This document shows, piece after piece, positions 42,845 through 51,957 of a stretch of 64,000 bases of DNA. The notes under the pieces are model-generated. The model was not told where the DNA came from, did not search any database, and was given only the letters and a program-made list of their open reading frames with translations. A program made the translations under genes and the position numbers. Source of the DNA: Phenylobacterium sp. (GTDB lineage: Bacteria > Pseudomonadota > Alphaproteobacteria > Caulobacterales > Caulobacteraceae); the NCBI RefSeq assembly GCF_013822795.1, contig NZ_PNLB01000010.1, positions 62,001 to 126,000 on the forward strand. Direction: 5' to 3'. How positions within the stretch are numbered: position 1 is the stretch's first letter; each line of letters opens with the position of its first letter.

Positions 42845-43081
42845 TCAGGACGGGGTTTTTGCGTAGCGCCGCGCGCCGCGCGCCGCGTCCAGGCACTCGG
42901 CATAGGTGTCGAGCAGCCACTTGCGGCTGGCCAGCTTGTCCTTGCCGCCGCGCGTCAGGGCCACGCCCTCGAGGTCCGCGACCCGCTCCAGCAATTGATA
43001 GGCGACGTACTCCGGCGTGTTCTCCACCGCCCGCGAACCCGGTAGATCGACCATGGCGTATTCGGACTTCCTGACGGACAT
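42845..43081 (-). CDS. small conserved-looking hypothetical protein (78 aa)
   Basis: Helical, soluble, with no signal sequence. It contains TPEYVAYQLLERVADLEG and a basic C-terminal part (ASRKWLLDTYAECLDAARGARRYAKTPS). The conserved appearance (VAYQLLERV) suggests a real family in Caulobacterales, but I cannot name it. It converges on the strong hairpin and is divergent from the alpha/beta hydrolase gene. Confidence 0.7.
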   Translation of the reverse strand: MSVRKSEYAMVDLPGSRAVENTPEYVAYQLLERVADLEGVALTRGGKDKLASRKWLLDTYAECLDAARGARRYAKTPS

Positions 43082-43183
43082 TGAACGCCCCCTCAGTCAC
43101 GCTTGTTGTCCGCTCAACGCGCCGGGCGCGGTACTGTTGCATTACTCGCCCATGACCCATGGAGAGACCCCGGCAGGGGCCAG

Positions 43184-44182
43184 ATGATCAGACGCCCGTT
43201 CTTGTCCGCCGCGCTGACGCTGGCGCTCGCCGGCCTTGCCCCGCCGCCCGCCGCCGCCGATCCGAGCGCGGGGCCGCAGCTGCTGGCGCCGCTGCCCGAT
43301 GGCCGCAAGCTGAACTTCCGCTGCACCGGCGCCGGCGCGCCGACGGTGCTGCTCGAGGGCGGCTACGGCGCGGACTCCCTGGGCTGGGGCCGGGTCAAGG
43401 TCGGGCTCGCCAAGTCCTACCGGGTCTGCACCTACGATCGCGCGGGGGCCGGCTTCTCCGATCCCGGGCCCTTGCCGCGTGACGGCGCGGCTATCGCCCG
43501 CGACCTCGACCGCGGCCTGACCGCGGCCGGCATCGACGGGCCCTTCATCGTCGTCGGCCATTCCGCCGGCGCGCTGTACGTACGGCTGTTCTCCAACCGC
43601 CGGCCGCAGGACGTGGTCGGCATGGTGCTCGTCGATCCGTCCGTCGAGCACCAGGACCGCCGCTTCGCCGCGATGTTCGGCGAGGGCGCGGGCGGGACCG
43701 GGCCGCTGCGGGCCCGCGCCGTCCAGTGCCTGGCCGCCGCCGAGGCCGGGACACTGCCCTCGTCCGAGCCGCCGCTCGACAGGTGCGTGCCGCCCGCCCG
43801 GTCCACCCAGAGCCCGACCGCCGCCGCCGCCCGCCGGGCCGAGGCGCTGCGCCCCTCCACCTGGCGGGCGCGGATCTCCGAGATCGACACTATCTGGAAC
43901 GCGACCTCCGACCAGCTCGACGCCGGGCGCCAGTCCTACGGCGACCTGCCGCTGGTCGTGCTCACCGCCGACGGAACCTACGCCGCCGCGCCCGAAGCCC
44001 TCCGCGAGCCGTTGGCCAACCTTTGGTGGGGCCTGCATCGCGAACTGGCCCGCCGCTCCAGCCGCGGGGTCAGCCGACAGGTCGCGGGCAGCTCACACAT
44101 GATGATGACCGACCGGCCAGACGCCATCATCGCGGCCGTCAACGAGGTCGCCTCTCAGGCGAATATGATTAAGCGAAAGTGA
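43184..44182 (+). CDS. exported alpha/beta hydrolase
   Basis: 332 residues. Signal peptide MIRRPFLSAALTLALAGLA...AAA. Oxyanion-type EGGYGADS near residue 57, the nucleophile elbow VVGHSAGA near 125, an acid candidate in LVVLTADGTY near 265, and the catalytic His in GSSHMMMTDRP near 307. A periplasmic or secreted esterase or lactonase is likely; the substrate is unknown. ATG 43184 is chosen because the signal peptide begins there and a GGGG site precedes it. Confidence 0.88.
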   Translation: MIRRPFLSAALTLALAGLAPPPAAADPSAGPQLLAPLPDGRKLNFRCTGAGAPTVLLEGGYGADSLGWGRVKVGLAKSYRVCTYDRAGAGFSDPGPLPRDGAAIARDLDRGLTAAGIDGPFIVVGHSAGALYVRLFSNRRPQDVVGMVLVDPSVEHQDRRFAAMFGEGAGGTGPLRARAVQCLAAAEAGTLPSSEPPLDRCVPPARSTQSPTAAAARRAEALRPSTWRARISEIDTIWNATSDQLDAGRQSYGDLPLVVLTADGTYAAAPEALREPLANLWWGLHRELARRSSRGVSRQVAGSSHMMMTDRPDAIIAAVNEVASQANMIKRK

Positions 44183-44415
44183 ACAATTCGCTCACAGGTT
44201 GTTCGAACTTTCTAAGCATCCTGCAGTGTGAACCACAGTTGTCGATACGCAGTCGAAGCCCCGAGATTGATTCAGTCATCCGACTGTTCGCAACTGGGGT
44301 GCGCACCGGGTGCGAATAGTTTACAGAAGCCGTTACAGAACGCGTGTACGTTAACTGCTCACACAGAGGCCGTGTGGCAGTGTGTTTCTCCGTCATCGCG
44401 ATAAACCGGTCCCAG

Positions 44416-45945
44416 ATGTCTCTCGCTGCCCCGTTCAAGCCCAGCTCTTTGGCTGACCGCCGCGCACGGCGTCAGGCCGAGACTGACGCCGCCGCCGCAG
44501 CGTGGGCTGACCCTGGCCGCAACCGCCGCGGCCCGCTGCGCCCTGACAAACTGACCCCGACCCGGCTGCGGATGTCGGGCCGGCTGCTCACCCGTTTTTT
44601 CCAGGCCGGCGACGCCCTGGCGCTGATCCTTGGCAGCCTGATCGCCGTGGCCCTGACCCACGGCGCCAGCGTGCTGCTGATCTACGGCGCGGCCACCGTC
44701 GCCACCTTCGCCAGCCTGCGCCTGTTCGACTGCTACAAGTTCGGCCGCCGCGAAGACTTGGCCATACATCTGATGCGGGTCACCGTGGCGTTCGCCGTCG
44801 CCGTGGCCATGTGTTTCGCCATCCTCACCCATTTCGTCGGCGCGATCATGCTGACCGCCTCGCTCGGGGTCTGGACGCCGATGGCGTTCCTCTGCGTGGC
44901 CGCTGCGCACGGGCTCTGGTGGGCCAACGTCAAGCGCTGGCGCACCAACGGCCGGCTGACGCCCAACCTGGTCATCGTCGGGGCCACCGGCGCGGCCGAC
45001 CGTCTGATCGCCGCCATCCTCGAAACCCGCGAGGCCCACGTCCTCGGCGTCTTCGACGACCGCGCCGCACGCACGCCCGAGGGCCTGCACGGCGTGCCGC
45101 TGCTGGGCGGCACCGACGCGCTGCTGGCGCACCGGATCATGCCGTTCGTCGACCGCATCGTCATCACCGTGCCGGCCGGCGCGCGCGAACGCGTGCACGC
45201 TCTGCTCGAGCGGCTGAAGGTGCTGCCCAACGAGATCACCCTACTGCTGGACCGCGAGGGCCAGGCCGAGGAAGCCGACGCCATCGACCGGATCGCCAGC
45301 ATCCCGCTGGCCCGCGTCTCGGGCGCCGAGATCGACCAGGGCAAGGCGCTGGCCAAGCGCGCCCAGGACGTGATTGTCGGGGCCATCGCGCTGCTCGTCG
45401 CCACGCCGATCATGTTGCTCGTCGCCCTGGCCATCAAGCTGGACAGCCCGGGCCCGGTGTTCTTCCGTCAGCGCCGCCACGGCTTCAACAACGAAGAGAT
45501 CGTGGTCTGGAAGTTCCGCTCGATGCGCGTCGAGGCCGCCGACGCCAAGGCCACGCGCCAGATCAGCGCCGACGACGACCGCGTCACCAAGGTCGGCAAG
45601 TTCATCCGCAAGACCAGCCTCGACGAGCTGCCGCAGCTGTTCAACGTGCTGACCGGCGAAATGTCCCTGGTCGGCCCGCGTCCGCACGCCATCGGCATGA
45701 AGACCGGCCCTGTCGAAAGCTCACGCCTGGTCGCCGAGTACGCTCACCGCCATCGCATGAAGCCTGGCATGACCGGCTGGGCCGCCATCAACGGCTCCCG
45801 CGGCGCGGTCGACACCCCGGACCTGGTCCGCCGCCGCGTGGCGCTGGACGTGGAGTACATCGAGCGCCAGTCCTTCTGGCTCGACCTCTACATCATGTTC
45901 ATGACCGTGCCCTGCCTGCTGGGCGACTCCGAGACGGTCCGCTAG
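44416..45945 (+). CDS. undecaprenyl-phosphate sugar phosphotransferase (WcaJ/PssY/HfsE-like)
   Basis: 509 residues. The N-terminal half has about four membrane segments and a CoA-binding-like domain ([19 protein letters not shown]). The C-terminal half is the sugar transferase core: [69 protein letters not shown]. It loads the first hexose-1-phosphate onto the lipid carrier for exopolysaccharide or holdfast. The start is uncertain: GTG codons at 44344, 44374 and 44380 are also in frame. It converges with the HfsB-like gene. Confidence 0.9.
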   Translation: MSLAAPFKPSSLADRRARRQAETDAAAAAWADPGRNRRGPLRPDKLTPTRLRMSGRLLTRFFQAGDALALILGSLIAVALTHGASVLLIYGAATVATFASLRLFDCYKFGRREDLAIHLMRVTVAFAVAVAMCFAILTHFVGAIMLTASLGVWTPMAFLCVAAAHGLWWANVKRWRTNGRLTPNLVIVGATGAADRLIAAILETREAHVLGVFDDRAARTPEGLHGVPLLGGTDALLAHRIMPFVDRIVITVPAGARERVHALLERLKVLPNEITLLLDREGQAEEADAIDRIASIPLARVSGAEIDQGKALAKRAQDVIVGAIALLVATPIMLLVALAIKLDSPGPVFFRQRRHGFNNEEIVVWKFRSMRVEAADAKATRQISADDDRVTKVGKFIRKTSLDELPQLFNVLTGEMSLVGPRPHAIGMKTGPVESSRLVAEYAHRHRMKPGMTGWAAINGSRGAVDTPDLVRRRVALDVEYIERQSFWLDLYIMFMTVPCLLGDSETVR

Positions 45946-46086
45946 CGGCCGCCTTCGAGGTAGCCGTCTCCATCCTCGTCGTTGCGAACGAACGCGCGCC
46001 GGGCGACCGGGCTGTAGAGGTCGCGCGTGAGGCTGAAGCGAGGGGTCCTGGCGCTGGGCCCGAAATCACCCCGGCCAGCGCCTGGC

Positions 46087-46788
46087 CTACGGCAGCAGCG
46101 CCTTCATGAACCTTGGGGTCTCGACGACGGCGCGATTGAAGAACAGGCCCGTCACCTGGCCGCCGGCCCCGACGATGGCGTCGCGCAGCTGGGCCGGGGC
46201 GCGCACGTCGGCCTGGTCGGCCGACACCACCAGCACCGTCTGATCCATGAACGGGGCCAGCGCCAGCGCGGCGCGCGAGCGATCGGGCGCCGGTCCGTCG
46301 ACAATGATCACCTCGGCGAAGCGGCGCAGCGCGTTCCAGTAGTCGGCGGTCGGAACCAGCCGCACGCTCTGGCGGCCGACCAGCCGCTCGCGTTGAAACC
46401 GCGTCACCCACCAGCGGGCCGAGCCGACACGGTGCGCCGCTAGGTAACCGCCGTCCGGCCACGTCGTCCCGTCGGCGGTCTGGGCCGGCGGCTCGACGGT
46501 GAAAAAGGCCGAGCCGTCCGGGCTGGCCTGCACCGGGCCGGAGAGTTCGCCGTAGCGCCTGGCCTGAGCCGACAACGCCGCGTGCTGGGCCGCGGTCACC
46601 AGGTCCAGGTCGACCAGCCACACCGATCGCCCGGCCTTGCGCGCCGCATAGTGAGCCAGCTCGCGGGCCACCGTGGAAGCGCCCTCCCCGGTCCGCGCGG
46701 CGGTGATCTGGATGATGCGCGAGCGGCCGGCCGCGGGCGATCCCAGGGACGCCCACAGATCGGCCATCTCGGAACTCAGATCGATCAT
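46087..46788 (-). CDS. HfsB/CpsD-like polysaccharide P-loop protein lacking the Walker A lysine
   Basis: 233 residues resembling the cytosolic tyrosine-kinase-like ATPase partner of Wzz-type proteins. The A' motif is VWLVDLDL near 56 and Walker B is VIIVDGPAPD near 161. The Walker A stretch reads ARTGEGAST near 31-39, with Ala (GCT) where GEGKST has Lys, so ATP binding and kinase activity are probably lost or altered. There is no tyrosine-rich tail. It lies 150 bases downstream of the Wzz-like gene on the same strand, the HfsA-HfsB pairing of Caulobacter holdfast loci. Confidence 0.8.
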   Translation of the reverse strand: MIDLSSEMADLWASLGSPAAGRSRIIQITAARTGEGASTVARELAHYAARKAGRSVWLVDLDLVTAAQHAALSAQARRYGELSGPVQASPDGSAFFTVEPPAQTADGTTWPDGGYLAAHRVGSARWWVTRFQRERLVGRQSVRLVPTADYWNALRRFAEVIIVDGPAPDRSRAALALAPFMDQTVLVVSADQADVRAPAQLRDAIVGAGGQVTGLFFNRAVVETPRFMKALLP

Positions 46789-46820
46789 GTTCGAATCGCG
46801 CCGCCCAATAGGGGGAAACT

Positions 46821-46869
46821 AGAGCATTTTCCGCCGAAGTGGTTGCCGGTTCGGCGCAGAAAATGCTCT
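46821..46869. repeat. hairpin repeat with GTGGNNGCCGG loop, copy 2
   Basis: Outer arms AGAGCATTTTC (46821-46831) and GAAAATGCTCT (46859-46869), inner arms CGCCGAA and TTCGGCG, loop GTGGTTGCCGG. It has the same plan as 20346-20393. It lies between the Wzz-like and HfsB-like genes, where it may cause attenuation or RNA processing. Confidence 0.85.
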
Positions 46870-46938
46870 GAATTCAAGGGGTCCTGAGGCTGTTCCGATC
46901 CGATTGGATCGGGCCAGCCTCGGGGCGCAAACCGAACA

Positions 46939-48291
46939 TCACCGCGCCTTCAAGGGCGCGGCGCCCAGCACCGGCAGGTCCAAGGTCCGCGCCGCCGACT
47001 GCGCCGTCGGCAGGCCGGGGCGCAGGAACATCGCCAGCAGGCCGGCGAGCAAGGCCGCAAGGCTGGCGATCAGGAAGGCCGACGCCACCACCGGCTTGCG
47101 CAGGCTCTTGCCCGTGATCGGCGCGTTCGCCCGCTGGACGATGCGGATGTTTTCGCTTCCGCGGGCGGCGATCTCCTGGGCCGCACGGCTCTGCTCTTCC
47201 TTGACCGCAAAGTCGCGGACGCTGGCCTGCAGCACGTCGCGGTTCAGCGACAGCTCCTGGAAGCGCAGCTCCAATGCATTCAGCTTCAAGCGCCGCTCGG
47301 TCAGCCGGTCGCGCTGGCCGGCCAGCTCGACCTGTGCGCGGCGCAGCGCCCCGACCTCGGCGGTCAGCTGGATCTTCTCGGTCTGCAGGGTCTGGTAGAC
47401 CAGATTGCCCCCGCCCCGCTTGGCGCCCTCGCCCGGTGCGCGGTCGCGGTAGTTCCCGACCTCGCGCGACACCTGGCCGAGTTGGGCGTTCAGGCTGGCC
47501 AGCCGCCCGATGCGGTCCTGCAGCTGGACGGCGGTCTGCTGCTTCTGCTGCTCGATCTGCGCCTGCAGCTGCGACAGCGAGGCCTTCTCCGCGACGAAGT
47601 CCCCGATCCCGTTGCTGGACAGGAACTCCTGATAGGCGGCGTCGGCGTCGGCCAGCCGGGTCTCGAACAATTGGCGCTGCTGCTCCAGCGCCGGCGTGTC
47701 GACCAGCACCACGCGGCGATAGATCAGGTACTCCTCGAGCAGGGTGTTGAGGATCAGCGCGGCGGCCTGTGGGTCGTTGTGGCTGAACCCGACCCGCACG
47801 ATCGGCGTGTCCGGCGCGGTCTCGATCTTCAGGTTCTGCTCGATGGCGCGGATGGCCGTGCCCACGATGATCTTCTTCTCGGCCGGCGTCGCCTTGGCGT
47901 ACTTCTCGGCCAGGTGCGGATAGGTCCGCGCCAGGCCCAGACGCTCGATCACCCGCAGCTTCAGCGCCTCTGAGCCCAGGATCTCGGCTTCAGACTGAAT
48001 CATCGCGTCGGAGCCGAGCACGGCCCCGCGGCCGGCGTCCCCGACCCGCGGCGCATAGACGTACTCCGGGCCCAGCCGCGCCAGCACGCTCGCATGGGCC
48101 TGGTAGCTGGTCTTCATGGTCAGGGCGGCGGCCACGCCCAGGATGAACAGGGTCAGGAAGATCGCCAGCATCAGGCGGCGCTCGCGCCACAGCAGCACTG
48201 GCAAGTCGCTCAGCGCATAGCGCCGCCGGACCGCCCAAGCCTGGCCCGGTCCAGTGTCACGCCTCGCCGTTGTCCACGTGCCCTGCGCCAC
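46939..48291 (-). CDS. Wzz/GumC-type chain-length determinant (HfsA-like)
   Basis: 450 residues. The N-terminal membrane helix (LMLAIFLTLFILGVAAAL, about 40-57) and a C-terminal one (ASAFLIASLAALLAGLLAMFL, about 403-425) flank a large periplasmic coiled-coil region with GNRFREL-like LELRFQELSLNRDVLQ near 345. This is the PCP-2a layout without its own kinase domain, which is supplied by the next gene. It regulates export or length of a surface polysaccharide, plausibly holdfast. A CtrA-like box lies about 45 bases upstream. Confidence 0.87.
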   Translation of the reverse strand: MAQGTWTTARRDTGPGQAWAVRRRYALSDLPVLLWRERRLMLAIFLTLFILGVAAALTMKTSYQAHASVLARLGPEYVYAPRVGDAGRGAVLGSDAMIQSEAEILGSEALKLRVIERLGLARTYPHLAEKYAKATPAEKKIIVGTAIRAIEQNLKIETAPDTPIVRVGFSHNDPQAAALILNTLLEEYLIYRRVVLVDTPALEQQRQLFETRLADADAAYQEFLSSNGIGDFVAEKASLSQLQAQIEQQKQQTAVQLQDRIGRLASLNAQLGQVSREVGNYRDRAPGEGAKRGGGNLVYQTLQTEKIQLTAEVGALRRAQVELAGQRDRLTERRLKLNALELRFQELSLNRDVLQASVRDFAVKEEQSRAAQEIAARGSENIRIVQRANAPITGKSLRKPVVASAFLIASLAALLAGLLAMFLRPGLPTAQSAARTLDLPVLGAAPLKAR

Positions 48292-48334
48292 TTAAGCGAA
48301 TCCCGGATCCCGCACCGACCGTGCGAGGCCGCGT

Positions 48335-48349
48335 TTAACACTCCGTTAC
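48335..48349. promoter_or_regulatory. CtrA-like box upstream of the Wzz-like gene
   Basis: TTAA-N7-TTAC, one mismatch from the full TTAA-N7-TTAA consensus of the cell-cycle regulator CtrA. It lies 44 bases before the Wzz-like start. A single near match in a short spacer is weak evidence. Confidence 0.4.
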
Positions 48350-48396
48350 CCATTCGCCCAAGCTCTGGGCCGCGCTTCGAACGCGCCGTTCAGCTC

Positions 48397-49341
48397 TCAG
48401 CCGACGGGCTCGCAGGCCCGGCTCATGGCTGCGACATGGCGGTGGTCGGTGCCGCAGCACCCGCCCAACACCTTGATCTGGGGCAGTCGTCGCAGGATGT
48501 CGGCGTGTTCGGCGCCCAGTTCGGCGGGATCGCCGTCGTCCAGATCGGCGGCGTCATTGAGCTCTTGATGGCTGAGCCGCGATGCGTTGGCGCGCAGCCC
48601 CTGCACGCGCTCGAGCCACGGCGCGCCGACCTCGAAGGCCTGGGCGAAGTGGGACGGGTGGGCGCAGTTGACCATGTAGTAGGCCGGCCAGGCGCCGGTG
48701 GCGGCGTCCACCGCGTCCACAGCCTCGCCTAGCGCCTGGCCAGTGGGCAGCTTGCCGTCGGTCTCCACCGTAAAGGAGATCGCCACGGGCGCGTCCTGCG
48801 CGCGGGCGGCGCGAGCGATGCCGATCGCCTCCGGAACGTTGGTCATGGTGATCGCGGCGATCATGTCGGCGCCGGCCGCCGCGAACGTCGAGATCTGGTC
48901 GGCGTGATAGGCCTCGGCCGCCTCCGCGGTCATGAGCTCCCCGGCGACATAGCCGTCGCCACGCGGACCGACGCAGCCGGACACCACCAGCGGCGCCACC
49001 CGCCCGCTGTACTCGTCCTTCAGCGCCCGCATCAGGCGGATGGCCGCGCCGTTGAGTTCCGCCAACTCGGAGCGTGAGACGCCCAGCCGGTCCGCCCAGT
49101 CCGCGCTCGCCCGCCACGTCGGGCTCTCCAGGATGAACCCCCGCCTGTCCTTCTGGGCGATCTGCAAATAGGGCTCGTAGTATCGCCGCAGGGTCGCTCG
49201 CCCCTCTTCGCTTCGCAGCAGCATGAAGGCCGCGAAGTGCGGCAAGTCGACTCCGTCATGGAAGATCAGACAGGTCTCCAGTCCGCCGTCGGTCAGCACA
49301 AGACCGCCATTCAGTTGCGGCAGATCGGCTCCAGGGGGCAT
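48397..49341 (-). CDS. homocysteine S-methyltransferase family protein
   Basis: 314 residues. TDGGLETCLIFHDG at the start is the family's opening loop. The zinc ligands are Cys in VSGCVGPRGDGY near 140 and the pair in GGCCGTDHRHV near 300. These are the usual three-cysteine set, so it is probably active. S-methylmethionine or a betaine is the likely methyl donor in this family, with homocysteine as acceptor. The ATG is chosen where resemblance begins (MPPGADLPQLNGG); the upstream frame is not conserved. Confidence 0.9.
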   Translation of the reverse strand: MPPGADLPQLNGGLVLTDGGLETCLIFHDGVDLPHFAAFMLLRSEEGRATLRRYYEPYLQIAQKDRRGFILESPTWRASADWADRLGVSRSELAELNGAAIRLMRALKDEYSGRVAPLVVSGCVGPRGDGYVAGELMTAEAAEAYHADQISTFAAAGADMIAAITMTNVPEAIGIARAARAQDAPVAISFTVETDGKLPTGQALGEAVDAVDAATGAWPAYYMVNCAHPSHFAQAFEVGAPWLERVQGLRANASRLSHQELNDAADLDDGDPAELGAEHADILRRLPQIKVLGGCCGTDHRHVAAMSRACEPVG

Positions 49342-49482
49342 GGGCGCATTCCCTTCCGAGTACGGGAGCCCGCCGCCGCAGGCTCGCCGAGGCCGCGCCA
49401 GTCTACTCCCGAAACCCGGACCTGGGGCGGCAATCCACAGCGCCCTTCTCAACAAGGCCCAGCGCCGCCCCTTTTGCGTACG

Positions 49483-50160
49483 TCAGGGCGTCGGCGCGGC
49501 GGCCAGCACGATCACCTCGGCAAGGCTCTCGATGCTTGGGCCGGGGTTGCTGGGGAGATGTTCGGGCCACTCCTGACCGCAGCGAAACCATGCCGTCTTC
49601 ATCCCAGCGGCCGCGGCGCCCAACACATCGGCGGACGGGTTGTCGCCGACGAACAGGCACTGGCCTGGACTGACGCCAAGCCGCTCGGCCGCGCGAGCGA
49701 ACAGCCGCGGGTCGGGCTTGCGAAGACCTTCCTCTTCGGAAACCAGCACCTCGTCCACCAGAGCCGACAGGCCCAGAGCGTCAATGTGCCGTCTTTGGAA
49801 TGCGCTTTCGCCGTTCGTCACGATGCCCAGCCGCTTGCCCGCTCGCCTCAGGGCGCCAAGCACGTCGGCCATGCCGCTGAAGGGCCGAGCATGCTGGCGA
49901 CAGCCCGCGTCATAGTCCGCCAACAGGTGCGCCGCCGCGCTCGGCCGACCACCGTACTCGTGCAACAGAGCCGGATAGACCACCGACTTGTGCACGCTCC
50001 CGCGCGCATCGAGTTCCACGAAGCGCCGTTCCCACGTGGAGTAGTCGACCGAGCCAAGATCGCCGCCAAACCGGCTGAACTGGTCCTGCAAGAACGATCG
50101 CAAGGACGTCGCCCGATCAAGGAGCGTCTCATCCAGATCGAAGAGCACTGCGTCTGCCAT
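49483..50160 (-). CDS. HAD-superfamily hydrolase
   Basis: 225 residues. Motif I is LFDLDETLLDR near 6-16, motif II is IVTNGES near 117, Lys is in GLRKPDPRLFA near 150, and motif III is FVGDNPSADVLGAAAAGM near 175-192. It resembles YjjG/PynA-like nucleotidases and haloacid-type phosphatases. Same strand as the SAM methyltransferase upstream, 21 bases apart. Confidence 0.88.
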   Translation of the reverse strand: MADAVLFDLDETLLDRATSLRSFLQDQFSRFGGDLGSVDYSTWERRFVELDARGSVHKSVVYPALLHEYGGRPSAAAHLLADYDAGCRQHARPFSGMADVLGALRRAGKRLGIVTNGESAFQRRHIDALGLSALVDEVLVSEEEGLRKPDPRLFARAAERLGVSPGQCLFVGDNPSADVLGAAAAGMKTAWFRCGQEWPEHLPSNPGPSIESLAEVIVLAAAPTP

Positions 50161-50181
50161 CCGCCTCCCCCGAACGCCCTG

Positions 50182-50847
50182 CTAGGAAGCTCCCGACGCA
50201 TCGGCCTCGTCCGGAAGTCGATCGTATCCGACGAATGCGAACAGGCTTCGCCCCGGGACCAAAGGTTCGGGCGTACCGGCGAAGCGATGCATCCCGATGC
50301 CGAATTCGAAGACCTCGTCGGACAGCCATTCCCGCTCGAAGCCTCGGCCCTCGAACCACGCGCAAATCCGCCCCACTCGGTCCGGCGCCCGACGATTGCG
50401 CGTCCAGATGACCCGGCCTCCGGTCCTGCAAAGCTGAGGACAAGTCGCCACGACCCGCTCGATGTCGGCGTCGCTGATATTGCCGAACAGCCCGCAGATC
50501 AGCACCAGGTCGGCGGGCGCCATGCCGACGTAGTTCTCGCTGCGCGAGGCGTCCGCGGTGACGACCTCCACCTGGGATAGCCCGCGCCCCTCCGCCGCCG
50601 CCCTGGCAAGCTCGCAGTTGCGCTCGTCGAGCTCCACCAGACGGATTTGAACATCCTCGCGGCGCGGATGGTCGGCGAGCACTTCGAGCAGGTCCCGGCC
50701 CTGGCCTGCGCACAGGCTGATCACCCGGAGCTGGCCGGCCGGGCTCCGGTCCAGAGCCTCTCGCACCAACCCTTGGACGATCCTCAGTCGTCTCGTCATT
50801 GGCGAGGCGGGATCATCGTACTTCTCATGCCAGACTTTCCAGTCCAT
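50182..50847 (-). CDS. class I SAM-dependent methyltransferase
   Basis: 221 residues from ATG 50847 (MDWKVWHEKYDDP). SAM motif I is VISLCAGQGRDLLEVLA near 43-58, the acidic end of strand 2 is VELDERN near 70, and VVTADAS follows. LICGLFGNIS marks strand 4. The rest has a helical insertion. The substrate is unknown. An in-frame start 60 bases upstream is possible but adds a low-complexity piece. Probably co-transcribed with the HAD gene. Confidence 0.82.
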   Translation of the reverse strand: MDWKVWHEKYDDPASPMTRRLRIVQGLVREALDRSPAGQLRVISLCAGQGRDLLEVLADHPRREDVQIRLVELDERNCELARAAAEGRGLSQVEVVTADASRSENYVGMAPADLVLICGLFGNISDADIERVVATCPQLCRTGGRVIWTRNRRAPDRVGRICAWFEGRGFEREWLSDEVFEFGIGMHRFAGTPEPLVPGRSLFAFVGYDRLPDEADASGAS

Positions 50848-51016
50848 GGAGTTCGCTCGGATGCCCGCCGGAGCCTCGACGCTAGGTGGCGGCGAGGCGC
50901 GACGCAACGGCGTTCGGACACGCCCAGATCGACCGCAAGCAACCCGCCGTCATGGACATTGAGCGAGATGCATACGGGGGCGCCCGCTTCCTGGCTTGGA
51001 GCGATCGACTGTTACC

Positions 51017-51033
51017 GACCCATGGCGGACATT
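51017..51033. repeat. GACCCATTGCGGAC-type repeat, copy 1
   Basis: GACCCATGGCGGACATT. It lies in the 230-base gap between the SRPBCC and methyltransferase genes, which otherwise holds no gene. Related to the copies at 52266 and 53101. Confidence 0.6.
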
Positions 51034-51077
51034 GCGACGCGCATCGAAGACTCGGCCGCAGTCTTGTCGCGCGAACG

Positions 51078-51581
51078 TCAGTCGCGCTTCTCCGTCCAGC
51101 CGAAGCGCCGGTCGAGCTTGGCAAGTTGGCTGGTGAAGCCTTCGACGGACATCTTGGTCCAGTGCGGGTCGAGGTGGGGGTGAAGGGTGACGATCATGCG
51201 GGCATGGCCGTCGGCGGCGGGGGCGAAGCCCACCTCGATGACGCTGTCGTAGACCGGGGAGTTGGGGACGAAGTCGATGGTGTGCACCAGCATCAGGCGC
51301 TGGTGCGGGCGAAATTCGCTGTAGATTCCGCGGGTGCCGTGGGAGATCGGCTGGCCCATCTCCTTCATGGCCGCGATGGCTTCGGGAGCGTCGGCGATCA
51401 TATCGTACTCCAAGACGCCGCCTTCTCTCGGCTCTAGGGCGTAGACCTCCACGCGAAAGCCCTCAGGTCCCCACCAGGACTCGAAGCCCGCCTTGGTCGT
51501 CCACAGCGCCCAGAGCTCCTCGGGAGTGGCGCGGTACGTGCGCTCTATAATGATCGCGGCTTGCACAGCGGTATCGGTCAT
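51078..51581 (-). CDS. SRPBCC/AHSA1-domain protein
   Basis: 167 residues of the AHSA1 type: IIIERTYRATPEELWALWTTKAGFESWWGPEGF near the start and a C-terminal helix with GFTSQLAKLDRRFGW. A lipid- or ligand-binding cavity is expected; such proteins often follow an ArsR gene in one operon. The start overlaps the ArsR stop by 4 bases (ATGA), so its level should follow the regulator. Actual ligand unknown. Confidence 0.88.
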   Translation of the reverse strand: MTDTAVQAAIIIERTYRATPEELWALWTTKAGFESWWGPEGFRVEVYALEPREGGVLEYDMIADAPEAIAAMKEMGQPISHGTRGIYSEFRPHQRLMLVHTIDFVPNSPVYDSVIEVGFAPAADGHARMIVTLHPHLDPHWTKMSVEGFTSQLAKLDRRFGWTEKRD

Positions 51582-51937
51582 GGGGTTGGGTCCTTGAAAT
51601 CGGTGTTTTCGGGGGACTGGTTGGGGTTCCGCTGGGCCTCTTCGAGCGCTGCGCCGAAGCGGTCGAGGCGGGCATCCCAGATGCGGCGATATTGGGCGAG
51701 CCAGGCCTCCAATTCGCGGAATGGCTCGGGGCGAAGCGCGTAGAGCCGGCGCTGGCCGTCCGGCCGCACCGAGACGAAGCCGGCCTCGTGCAGGATCCGC
51801 AGGTGACGGGAGACGCCGGACTGGTGGACGCCCGCGTCGCGTACGATGTCACCAACCGCTCGCTCGCCGCTGATCAGCGCGGCCACGATGCTGCGGCGGG
51901 TGGCGTCGGCGAGGGTCTCGAAAGGATCTATATGCAT
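51578..51937 (-). CDS. ArsR-family transcriptional regulator
   Basis: About 119 residues. FETLADATRRSIVAALISGERAVGDIVRDAG and VHQSGVSRHLRILHEAGFVSVRPDGQRRLY form the winged helix with an intact recognition helix. No metal-binding cysteine pair is visible, so it is probably not metal-responsive and may sense another small ligand. The ATG is chosen because it sits in the TATATGCAT half of the operator region. Coupled to the SRPBCC gene. Confidence 0.9.
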   Translation of the reverse strand: MHIDPFETLADATRRSIVAALISGERAVGDIVRDAGVHQSGVSRHLRILHEAGFVSVRPDGQRRLYALRPEPFRELEAWLAQYRRIWDARLDRFGAALEEAQRNPNQSPENTDFKDPTP

Positions 51938-51957
51938 GATGGTGTATATGCATATAC
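51929..51957. promoter_or_regulatory. ArsR operator region (ATGCAT palindromes)
   Basis: GTATATGCATATAC (51944-51957) is a perfect 14-base palindrome, and TATATGCAT (51929-51937) repeats its core across the ArsR start codon. The position fits autorepression. Confidence 0.65.
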
